Of a stretch of DNA of 64,000 nucleotides, positions 53,099 through 61,055 are shown in pieces. Origin of the DNA: Nonomuraea spiralis (GTDB lineage Bacteria > Actinomycetota > Actinomycetes > Streptosporangiales > Streptosporangiaceae); assembly GCF_014648435.1 (NCBI RefSeq), contig NZ_BMRC01000009.1, positions 365,077-429,076 of the forward strand, read 5' to 3'. Made by a program: the position numbers and the translations under genes. Numbering within the stretch: the stretch's first letter is position 1; every line of letters begins with the position of its first letter. The notes under the pieces were generated by a model. It was not told the origin of the DNA, did no database searches, and worked only from the letters and a program-made list of their open reading frames with translations.

Positions 53099-53728
53099 TC
53101 AGTCGTCCGCCAGCACCGCCAGCCGGTCCGCGTGGTCGGCCCTGACCACCACGTCGGCGGTCCGCTGCGGCCGCGCCTCGCGCTCGTACCGCTCGTAGGC
53201 GGGCAGCCGCCACCGTTCGTCCTCGGGGGTGCGCCGCGCCAGCGCCCCCGCCGACAGCCACACGTGCACGCTCACCTCGAACGGCAGCCCCCGCCCCAGC
53301 AGCAGCGTCCCGTCGACGAGCACGACCCCGCCGGGCGCCAGCCCCTCGTACGGCAGCCGGTACGCCCGATCGATCCCGCTGTCCCACAACGCCGGCAGCA
53401 CCCGTCCGGGGCCGCCCGGCTCCAGCGGTTCGAGCACCTCCCGCAGCAGCCCTTTGACGTCGAGCCAGTCCTCGTAGAAGACGTCGGGATCGGTCCTGCC
53501 GTGCTCCAGCCTGAGCGAGGCCGGCCGCAGGAAGTCACCGGCCGACACCCGCAACACGGGCCGCCCCCGAAGCCGCAGGGGCGCGACCAGCTCGTCGGCC
53601 AGCACGCCGGGCTCCGCCGGGGGCGCCCCGTCGACGGCCACCCGTACCCAGGCGTCGCTGGGCCGCGCGGCGACGCGCTCGGCCAGCTCCTCGACGAGCG
53701 TCTCCCGGGAGATCGGTCGTGCACGCAT
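53099..53728 (-). CDS. Uridine kinase-like protein with degenerate P-loop
   Basis: 209 residues. Overall it resembles actinobacterial uridine kinase-like proteins: VDGAPPAEPGVLADEL at the Walker A position, RVSAGDFLRP, DVFYEDWLDVKGL, and VVLVDGTLLL before EVSVHVWLSA. The Walker A region lacks the GK[ST], so ATP binding is doubtful and it may not be an active kinase. ATG 53728. It lies between tRNA-Gly and the TrpB2 gene, all on the minus strand. Confidence 0.75.
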   Translation of the reverse strand: MRARPISRETLVEELAERVAARPSDAWVRVAVDGAPPAEPGVLADELVAPLRLRGRPVLRVSAGDFLRPASLRLEHGRTDPDVFYEDWLDVKGLLREVLEPLEPGGPGRVLPALWDSGIDRAYRLPYEGLAPGGVVLVDGTLLLGRGLPFEVSVHVWLSAGALARRTPEDERWRLPAYERYEREARPQRTADVVVRADHADRLAVLADD

Positions 53729-53758
53729 CGCCGCCAGCCTACAGCCCCGAAGATCACG

Positions 53759-53797
53759 AAAGGCCAGGCCCCCGAAACCCGGGATGACCTGGCCTTT
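53759..53797 (-). terminator. Terminator of tRNA-Gly
   Basis: Ten-base perfect arms AAAGGCCAGG (53759-53768) and CCTGGCCTTT (53788-53797) directly downstream of tRNA-Gly on the minus strand; the stem ends in T-rich sequence. Confidence 0.7.
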
Positions 53798-53808
53798 CGC
53801 CATACGAG

Positions 53809-53879
53809 AGCGGACGACGGGAATCGAACCCGCGTAGCTAGTTTGGAAGACTAGGGCTCTACCATTGAGCTACGTCCGC
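53809..53879 (-). tRNA. tRNA-Gly (anticodon TCC)
   Basis: 71-nt cloverleaf. Acceptor GCGGACG/CGTCCGC with discriminator T, D-arm TAGCTCAATGGTAGAG, anticodon stem CTAGT with loop CTTCCAA (anticodon TCC), and T-arm GCGGGTTCGATTCCCGT. CCA is not encoded. It reads GGA codons. Confidence 0.96.
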
Positions 53880-53968
53880 GCGAACCGGTCGAACTCTGGT
53901 CTAGACTTCATCCGGTCGTCAGGGCGTAAGCGTACCGGAGTAACGGACCGCATGCGCACCCGGCGAGG

Positions 53969-54045
53969 CGGGGCGTGGCGCAGCTTGGCAGCGCGCTTGC
54001 TTTGGGAGCAAGAAGTCGCAGGTTCAAATCCTGTCGCCCCGACCA
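53969..54045 (+). tRNA. tRNA-Pro (anticodon TGG)
   Basis: 77 nt including an encoded CCA. Acceptor CGGGGCG/CGCCCCG with discriminator A, D-arm GGCGCAGCTTGGCAGCGC, anticodon stem CTTGC with loop TTTGGGA (anticodon TGG), and T-loop GTTCAAATC. It is divergent from tRNA-Gly; a TAGACT -10 about 65 nt upstream may drive it. Confidence 0.96.
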
Positions 54046-54052
54046 GCTGACG

Positions 54053-54082
54053 GGCCCCTTTCCGCAAGGAAAGGGGCCTTCT
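54053..54082 (+). terminator. Terminator of tRNA-Pro
   Basis: 11-bp perfect stem GGCCCCTTTCC (54053-54063) / GGAAAGGGGCC (54068-54078) with a GCAA tetraloop, followed by TTCTGCTT. Confidence 0.88.
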
Positions 54083-54123
54083 GCTTGACCGCTGTTTCCG
54101 CCAGGGCTGGACGAACCGCCCAC

Positions 54124-54129
54124 TAAGGT
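54124..54129 (+). promoter_or_regulatory. -10 box of leaderless DinB-like gene
   Basis: TAAGGT fits TAnnnT and ends 6 nt before GTG 54136; no ribosome binding site is seen. Confidence 0.5.
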
Positions 54130-54135
54130 CGACAC

Positions 54136-54636
54136 GTGACAGACAATCGTGTGCCCCCGCCACTCACCGGCGACGAACGGACCGTGCTCGGCAACTGGCT
54201 CGAATGGCATCGCGGCACCCTGGCGGTGAAATGTGCCGGCCTCACCGCGGACCAGCTCAGGCTCCGGGCCGCCGAGCCCTCCACCCTGTCGCTGCTCGGC
54301 CTGGTACGGCACATGGCCCACGTCGAGCGCGTCTGGTTCCGCCGCGTGCTGAACGGCGAGGACATCCCCCGCCTGTGGAACAAGGACGTCGACAACGACG
54401 CCGACTTCAACGACGTGGACACGGCGTCGGCCGAGGAGGCGTTCGCCACCTGGCAGGACGAGATCGAGCGCGCGCGGGTCATCTCGGCCGCCAACTCCCT
54501 CGACGCCGTCGCCGACAGGAACGGCCAGGACTGCACCCACCGCTGGATCCTCATCCACATGATCGAGGAGTACGCCCGCCACAACGGCCACGCCGACCTG
54601 CTGCGTGAGCGCATCGACGGCGTAACCGGCGAGTGA
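54136..54636 (+). CDS. DinB/DUF664 family protein
   Basis: 166-residue four-helix-bundle protein of the DinB/DUF664 superfamily. The metal-binding histidines are likely H59 in LVRHMAHVERVW and H131/H143 in WILIHMIEEYARHNGHAD, the usual third position. Related proteins are mycothiol- or bacillithiol-dependent transferases, so a mycothiol-linked role is possible, given the mycothiol-type oxidoreductase at 38 kb. Leaderless start. Confidence 0.88.
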   Translation: MTDNRVPPPLTGDERTVLGNWLEWHRGTLAVKCAGLTADQLRLRAAEPSTLSLLGLVRHMAHVERVWFRRVLNGEDIPRLWNKDVDNDADFNDVDTASAEEAFATWQDEIERARVISAANSLDAVADRNGQDCTHRWILIHMIEEYARHNGHADLLRERIDGVTGE

Positions 54637-54646
54637 ACCGGGGGCG

Positions 54647-55141
54647 TCAGCCCTCTTCGGTCCGGCCCTCCTCGGCGCGGAACAGCGCCCATACGGCCTT
54701 GCCGCCGCGGTCGAGCGGGTCCCAGCCCCAGCACTGGCTGTAGGTCTCGACGATGTAGAGGCCGCGCCCGTTCTCCGAGATGAAGTCGGGCTCCTTGCGG
54801 CGCGGCACCTCGTCGCTCGGGTCCGCCACGGCCAGCAGCACGTGCGGCGACACGCGCATCAGCAAGAGCTCGATCTCCCGCCGGCCGGCCGCGTACATCG
54901 CGTACCTCACGGCGTTCGTCACCAGTTCCGACACCACGAGCGCGGCGTCGTCGCTCAGCTCGTGCAGACCCCATCCCCGCAGTGTGGAGCGGGTCACGTC
55001 CCTGGCGGTCTTCACCGAGTCGGCCTGGAAGGGCAGCGGGCACGCGGTCGTGTTGGGCTTCCCGCCCTTGAGCAGGTGGTCGAAGCCCACCTCACGGGTG
55101 ATCTGCAGGCAATCGGCAGTGGCCAGAGGATCCTCCACCAT
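54647..55141 (-). CDS. HATPase (RsbW-like) ATP-binding protein
   Basis: 164 residues. GHKL ATPase N box VSELVTNAVRY near residue 76 and G1/G2 region ENGRGLYIVETYS near residue 127. Such single-domain proteins are anti-sigma-like kinases or Streptomyces-type regulators. ATG 55141 (GGGGAGG 10 nt upstream). It is divergent from an XRE-DUF5753 regulator, a pairing typical of actinobacterial developmental modules, and an inverted repeat lies between. Confidence 0.87.
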   Translation of the reverse strand: MVEDPLATADCLQITREVGFDHLLKGGKPNTTACPLPFQADSVKTARDVTRSTLRGWGLHELSDDAALVVSELVTNAVRYAMYAAGRREIELLLMRVSPHVLLAVADPSDEVPRRKEPDFISENGRGLYIVETYSQCWGWDPLDRGGKAVWALFRAEEGRTEEG

Positions 55142-55170
55142 GCCGCCGATACCTCCCCGTAGCCCTCGGT

Positions 55171-55200
55171 TTAGTGCACGTTTGGCCCACAATGCACTAA
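55171..55200. promoter_or_regulatory. Inverted repeat TTAGTGCA-N14-TGCACTAA
   Basis: Perfect 8-bp arms at 55171-55178 and 55193-55200. The related palindrome TGCACGTGCA lies at 55241-55250, and more TGCA words follow, all between the HATPase gene and the XRE gene. Candidate operators for the XRE protein. Confidence 0.6.
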
Positions 55201-55373
55201 GCCATCATGGGTCACGAACGCGGCGGCTGCAAGACCCAAATGCACGTGCAGCTGCAATGTGCAACAGCATGCGCCTTTTGGGGCAAAACTCTCCTAATCG
55301 GACACGAGGTTGAGACCTTGTCATACCCGGCAATGTGGTGTCACTGTGTGTGCGGACCTTGATAGGAGGCAAA

Positions 55374-56240
55374 GTGACGCAGAACCAGCCGGGTTCGGGG
55401 CCGACGGCGCTGCGCATCCTCCTGGGCTCCCAGCTGCGAAAGCTCAGGGAAGCGAACAATGTCACCCGCGAGGAGGCGGGCCACCTCATCAGGGGCTCAG
55501 AATCCAAGATCAGCCGTATGGAGCTGGGCCGGGTCGGGTTCAAGGAACGTGACGTCGCCGACCTGCTCACCCTCTACGGGGTCATGGACGAGCAGGCCCG
55601 CGCCGCCGTCCTCGACCTGGTGGCGACCGCCAACGAACCCGGCTGGTGGCACCGGTTCAACGACGTCCTGCCCACGTGGTTCCAGGCGTACGTCGGCCTT
55701 GAGGAGGCGGCCGCCCGGATCAGGACGTACGAGGTCCAGTTCGTCCCGGGACTGCTGCAGACCAAGGAGTACGCCAGGGCCGTCGTGACCGCGGGATCGG
55801 CGGGCATAGCGGCGGAGGAGATCGCCAGGCGCGTGGACCTCCGGCTGGAACGCCAGAGGATCTTCGACCGCCCCGACGGCCCGGTCTTCTGGGCCGTCAT
55901 CGACGAGGCCGCGCTGCGCCGCCCCATCGGCGGGTTCGAGGTCATGCGCGCTCAGCTCGAACACCTCATCGACCTGATGCGGCAGCCCAACATCACCATC
56001 CAGATCATGCCGTTCAGCTTCGGCGGCCACAGCGCCGAGGGCGGGGCGTTCAGCATCCTGCGTTTCCCCGACCGGGACCTGCCCGACGTGGTCTACGTCG
56101 AGCAGTTGGCCAGCGCGCTGTACCTGGACAAGCGCGAGGACGTGGACCGATACACAGAAGTCATGGAGCGGCTATGCGCCGTGAGCACCACCCCGGATGA
56201 GACGATCGATCTGCTGCGGACGATCGCCGAGGAGTTCTGA
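55374..56240 (+). CDS. XRE-family regulator with DUF5753 (Scr1-like)
   Basis: 288 residues. N-terminal HTH at about 10-62 (LLGSQLRKLREANNVTREEAGHLIRGSESKISRMELGR in parts), then a DUF5753 domain (RIRTYEVQFVPGLLQTKEYARAV to IQIMPFSFGGHSA). GTG 55374 follows AGGAGG at 55363-55368. In streptomycetes these are usually partnered by a small DUF397 gene, but none follows here. It probably recognises the repeats upstream. Confidence 0.9.
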   Translation: MTQNQPGSGPTALRILLGSQLRKLREANNVTREEAGHLIRGSESKISRMELGRVGFKERDVADLLTLYGVMDEQARAAVLDLVATANEPGWWHRFNDVLPTWFQAYVGLEEAAARIRTYEVQFVPGLLQTKEYARAVVTAGSAGIAAEEIARRVDLRLERQRIFDRPDGPVFWAVIDEAALRRPIGGFEVMRAQLEHLIDLMRQPNITIQIMPFSFGGHSAEGGAFSILRFPDRDLPDVVYVEQLASALYLDKREDVDRYTEVMERLCAVSTTPDETIDLLRTIAEEF

Positions 56241-56275
56241 CGGCGACGGCGTCGTTGTTCGGTACGCATCTGCCC

Positions 56276-56281
56276 TAGACT
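56276..56281 (+). promoter_or_regulatory. -10 box of the trigger factor promoter
   Basis: TAGACT, with a weak TTGTTC/TCGTTG -35 region 15-18 nt upstream; transcription would start about 115 nt before the tig GTG. Confidence 0.4.
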
Positions 56282-56402
56282 GGCCATCGGCGTTGGATCC
56301 CGCCGTGGCGGAGCATGCCCGACGCTCATGTGGGCGCGGCGCGTGAGCCGTACCGAATGGACGCGCCCGCGATCACTCGTAGCTTGATCAAGGAGACCAT
56401 CC

Positions 56403-57794
56403 GTGAAGACCGCTGTCGAGGAGCTCAGCCCGACCCGGGTCAAGCTCACCGTCGAGGTGCCGTTCGACGAGCTGCGCCCGAGCATGGATGCGGCGTACAA
56501 GAAGGTCGCGCAGCAGGTGCGCGTCCCCGGGTTCCGGCCTGGCAAGGTTCCGGCCCGCATCATCGAGCAGCGCTTCGGCCGGGCGGTAGTGCTGGAGGAG
56601 ACCCTCAACGACGCGGTGCCCAAGCTCTACGGCCAGGCCGTCGACGAGGTCGACGTGTTCCCGGTGAGCCAGCCCGACATCGAGGTCACGAAGATCGACG
56701 ACGGTGAGCAGATCGAGTTCACCGCCGAGGTCGACATCCGGCCCAACTTCGAGGTGCCCGACTACCAGGGCGCCGAGGTCACCGTCGACTCCGCCGAGGT
56801 CTCCGACGAGGACGTCGACGGCCAGCTCGACGGGCTGCGCCAGCGCTTCGCGACGCTGACCGGCGTCGAGCGCGCCGCGGCCAACGGCGACTTCGTGGTG
56901 ATGGACCTGCGCGCCGAGATCAACGGCGAGAACATCGAGGAGCAGCAGGCCAGCGAGGTCTCCTACGAGGTCGGCGCCGGCTCGGTGCTGCAGGGCCTCG
57001 ACGACGCCCTCGTGGGCATGTCCGCGGGCGACGAGAAGAGCTTCAAGACCGAGCTCGTCGGCGGCGAGAACGCCGGCGAGGAGGCCGACGTGATCATCAA
57101 CGTCAAGTCGGTCAAGGAGAAGGTCCTGCCCGAGCTCGACGACGAGTTCGCCCAGCTCGCCAGTGAGTTCGACACGCTCGACGAGCTCAAGGCCAGCATC
57201 CGCGAGCAGGCCCGCCGCAACAAGCTCATCGACCAGGTCGTCCAGGCTCGTGAGAAGGCCCTCGACGCGCTGCTCGAGAAGATCGACATCCCGATGCCGG
57301 AGAGCGCGCTCAAGGCCGAGGTCGACGCCCGCAAGCACAACCTCGACCACCAGATCGCCGAGAGCGGTCTGAGCCGCGACGCCTTCTTCCGTCTGTACCA
57401 GACGACGGAGGAGGAGCGCTTCGCCGAGTTCGACACCAACTCCGCCAAGGCGCTCAAGGTCGGCTTCGTGCTCGACAAGATCGTCAAGGCCGAGGAGCTG
57501 GGCGTCAACGAGCAGGAGCTGACCAACTTCGTCGTGCGCCGCGCCATGGAGATGGGTGTCCAGCCCAACGAGCTGGCCAAGCACCTCGCCGACAACGACC
57601 AGCTCACGCTGGCCATGGTCGAGATCGTCCGTGACAAGGCCAAGTCCGTGCTCGGCGACGCCGCCAAGGTCGTCGACAGCGACGGCAACGAGGTCGACCT
57701 CAAGGCGATCTACGCCGAGATCAACGGCGCTCCGGTCGAGGAGGAGGCCGACGAGGCCGCCGAGACCGAGTCCGAGGACAAGGCCGAAGCCTGA
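56403..57794 (+). CDS. tig: Trigger factor chaperone
   Basis: 463 residues. N-terminal ribosome-binding domain with GFRPGKVPARIIEQRFG (about 43-59), the FKBP-type PPIase domain (about 150-240, NGDFVVMDLRAEI through SFKTELVGGE) and a C-terminal helical substrate-binding cradle, ending in an acidic Glu/Ala-rich tail. It binds nascent chains at the exit tunnel. GTG 56403 with AAGGAGA upstream. It precedes clpP1-clpP2-clpX, the common bacterial order. Confidence 0.97.
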   Translation: MKTAVEELSPTRVKLTVEVPFDELRPSMDAAYKKVAQQVRVPGFRPGKVPARIIEQRFGRAVVLEETLNDAVPKLYGQAVDEVDVFPVSQPDIEVTKIDDGEQIEFTAEVDIRPNFEVPDYQGAEVTVDSAEVSDEDVDGQLDGLRQRFATLTGVERAAANGDFVVMDLRAEINGENIEEQQASEVSYEVGAGSVLQGLDDALVGMSAGDEKSFKTELVGGENAGEEADVIINVKSVKEKVLPELDDEFAQLASEFDTLDELKASIREQARRNKLIDQVVQAREKALDALLEKIDIPMPESALKAEVDARKHNLDHQIAESGLSRDAFFRLYQTTEEERFAEFDTNSAKALKVGFVLDKIVKAEELGVNEQELTNFVVRRAMEMGVQPNELAKHLADNDQLTLAMVEIVRDKAKSVLGDAAKVVDSDGNEVDLKAIYAEINGAPVEEEADEAAETESEDKAEA

Positions 57795-57804
57795 CCTTTC
57801 CGAG

Positions 57805-57867
57805 GCCCCCGTTCCGTCGTGGTTCGGGGGCTTCGCGCTGCCCCCGAACCGTGCCGGTCTCGGGGGC
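57805..57867 (+). terminator. Tandem hairpins after tig
   Basis: Two GC-rich hairpins: GCCCCCG (57805-57811) with CGGGGGC (57825-57831), and GCCCCCGA (57840-57847) with TCGGGGGC (57860-57867) followed by TTCGTGCTTTC. They probably terminate or strongly attenuate tig transcription before clpP1. Confidence 0.65.
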
Positions 57868-58247
57868 TTCGTGCTTTCCCGGGCCAAACCTGGAGGGCCG
57901 GCTCTGTGGTCCGGGCCAGGCGCTGGGGCGGCCCGTCGCGCTCTCGCCGCCGCTGAGGGCCCCGTACGGCCCCGCACGGCCGCGTCCCGCCCATGCGCCC
58001 CGGAGGCTCCTGAGGGGCCCAGGACGCCCCTGAAGCGCTCAGGCGACCCGCTGCCGGTGCCCGCCGAAACGCCCGGAGAACCCACCGTCGAGCCGGACGT
58101 GGAGGAACGGCGTAGGCTGGCAGAAAGCCGGTGACCCAGACCTGCGCCGTCAGCGAACAGTACGGGGGACCGGGCATGAGCTGTAGGCGCCGCGCGTTAA
58201 GGTCACAAGCAAAGCCAATCGATTACGACGCATCGGAAGGTGACGCT
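57868..58247. other. Intergenic region tig-clpP1, no gene seen
   Basis: About 380 nt after the tandem hairpins. The open frames here encode only Pro/Arg-rich low-complexity sequence and have no ribosome binding site. The right part should hold the clpP1 promoter: TAAGGT at about 58197 is a plausible -10. I found no convincing ClgR-type palindrome. Confidence 0.55.
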
Positions 58248-58880
58248 GTGACCAGCCCGCCGACCTTCTATCAGCCTGAGTCGCGAGGCCGTGAGAACGG
58301 CTCGTCCTTCCGGCTTGAGGACCAGCTTTACCAGCGCCTGCTGCGTGAGCGCATCATCGTGCTCGGTCAGGAGGTCAACGACGAGATCGCCAACCGGATC
58401 TGCGCGGAGCTGCTGCTGCTCGCGGCCGACGACCCCGAGCGCGACATCACGCTGTACATCAACTCGCCGGGGGGCTCGGTGAGTGCCGGTATGGCGATTT
58501 ACGACATGATGGAATATGTGCCTAACGACGTGTCCACGGTGGTGATGGGCATGGCCGCCTCCATGGGGCAGTTCCTGCTCACCGCCGGCGCCCGCGGCAA
58601 GCGCTACGGCCTGCCGCACGCCCGCGTCATGATGCACCAGCCGTCCGGCGGCATCGGCGGCACCGCGGCCGACATCGCCATCCAGGCCGAGCAGATGCTC
58701 TACGTGAAGAAGACGCTCGCCGAGCGGATCGCCTTCCACACGGGGCAGCAGCTGGAGCAGATCGAGTCCGACTCCGACCGCGACCGCTGGTTCACGGCCG
58801 AGGAGGCGAAGGACTACGGCTTCATCGACCACGTGGTGCGCAGCGCGCGGCAGGTGCCCTCCGTGGGCCCGGTCTCCTAG
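58248..58880 (+). CDS. clpP: ATP-dependent Clp protease proteolytic subunit ClpP1
   Basis: 210 residues from GTG 58248 (GGAAGG upstream); the upstream in-frame region has no family resemblance. Catalytic S105 in GMAASMGQF, His in RVMMHQPSGG and the Asp in the following helix. Forms barrel complexes with ClpP2, as in mycobacteria where both subunits are needed. ClpP2 starts 11 nt downstream. Confidence 0.97.
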   Translation: MTSPPTFYQPESRGRENGSSFRLEDQLYQRLLRERIIVLGQEVNDEIANRICAELLLLAADDPERDITLYINSPGGSVSAGMAIYDMMEYVPNDVSTVVMGMAASMGQFLLTAGARGKRYGLPHARVMMHQPSGGIGGTAADIAIQAEQMLYVKKTLAERIAFHTGQQLEQIESDSDRDRWFTAEEAKDYGFIDHVVRSARQVPSVGPVS

Positions 58881-58891
58881 GGGGAGCTGAC

Positions 58892-59515
58892 ATGAACATC
58901 CAGAGCCGTTACGTTCTCCCCTCCTTCGTCGAGCGCACGTCTTACGGCGTGAAGGAGATGAACCCGTACAACAAGCTCTTCGAGGACCGCATCATCTTCC
59001 TCGGGGTGCAGATCGACGACGCGTCGGCCAACGACGTGATGGCCCAGCTGCTGACGCTGGAATCGCTCGACCCCGACCGTGACATCAGCATCTACATCAA
59101 CTCGCCCGGTGGCTCGTTCACGGCCATGACGGCGATCTACGACACGATGCAGTTCGTCCGGCCGGAGATCCAGACCGTCTGCCTCGGCCAGGCCGCCTCG
59201 GCCGCGGCCGTGCTGCTGGCCGGCGGCACCCCGGGCAAGCGCTTCGCGCTGCCCAACGCCCGGGTGCTGATCCACCAGCCCTCCACCGAGGGCGGTGGCC
59301 AGGGAAGCGACATCGAGATCCAGGCCCGCGAGATCCTTCGTATGCGATCCCTCCTTGAGGACATCGTGGCGAAGCACACGGGCAAGGCCTCTGCCGACGT
59401 CCGCAGGGACATCGAACGCGACAAAATTCTCAACGCGGACGAGGCAAAGGCGTATGGTCTGATCGACGACATCATCCCGACAAGGAAGAAACGAGCTCAG
59501 GCCGTCGCTTCCTAG
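58892..59515 (+). CDS. clpP: ATP-dependent Clp protease proteolytic subunit ClpP2
   Basis: 207 residues. Catalytic S103 in GQAASAAAVLLAGG and His in RVLIHQPSTEGG, with the alternate loop EGGGQGSDIEIQAREIL. In actinobacteria ClpP2 carries the docking surface for ClpX/ClpC. Co-transcribed with clpP1. A long stem-loop lies in the gap before clpX. Confidence 0.97.
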   Translation: MNIQSRYVLPSFVERTSYGVKEMNPYNKLFEDRIIFLGVQIDDASANDVMAQLLTLESLDPDRDISIYINSPGGSFTAMTAIYDTMQFVRPEIQTVCLGQAASAAAVLLAGGTPGKRFALPNARVLIHQPSTEGGGQGSDIEIQAREILRMRSLLEDIVAKHTGKASADVRRDIERDKILNADEAKAYGLIDDIIPTRKKRAQAVAS

Positions 59516-59527
59516 TTGAGATGTGAC

Positions 59528-59566
59528 CGCACCGGAGCGCTGCCCAATAGGGCACGTTCCGGTGCG
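59528..59566 (+). promoter_or_regulatory. Stem-loop between clpP2 and clpX
   Basis: Outer arms CGCACCGGA (59528-59536) and TCCGGTGCG (59558-59566) and inner TGCCC/GGGCA (59541-59545, 59550-59554) with an AATA loop. There is no T-run, so it is more likely an attenuator or processing/stability element than a full terminator. Confidence 0.55.
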
Positions 59567-59700
59567 ACTCGCCGCTAGGGGGCTCACTGAGGGCCCAGAA
59601 GACGGTAACGTCGAAACCTGAGCGGTTCGGCCTAGTCCGGAGGATGTCCGGAGACACTGCTCGCGTGAGCAGGGCGGTCCCACGCAAAGGAGTATCTGGG

Positions 59701-60984
<1,284 letters not shown>

Positions 60985-60992
60985 CAGTCCCA

Positions 60993-61030
60993 GAAACGCC
61001 CCCGGGATCCATCCCGGGGGCGTTTCGCTT
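60993..61030 (+). terminator. Terminator after clpX
   Basis: 16-bp perfect arms, GAAACGCCCCCGGGAT and its reverse complement, with a CC loop (60993-61026), followed by GCTT. It is one of the strongest hairpins in the window and separates clpX from valS. Confidence 0.9.
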
Positions 61031-61041
61031 GCCCGGCTCCC

Positions 61042-61047
61042 TAGAAT
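61042..61047 (+). promoter_or_regulatory. -10 box of leaderless valS promoter
   Basis: TAGAAT ends 8 nt before GTG 61056, immediately after the clpX terminator. Confidence 0.5.
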
Positions 61048-61055
61048 TGGTCACT

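Noticed and set aside
53809..54045. tRNA pair as an integration site for a mobile element
   Set aside because: Neither tRNA 3' end is repeated nearby and no integrase gene is present in the flanks.
57556..58134. Open frame crossing the tig end into the intergenic region
   Set aside because: Serine/Arg/Pro-rich low-complexity translation, no ribosome binding site, and most of it is out of frame with tig.
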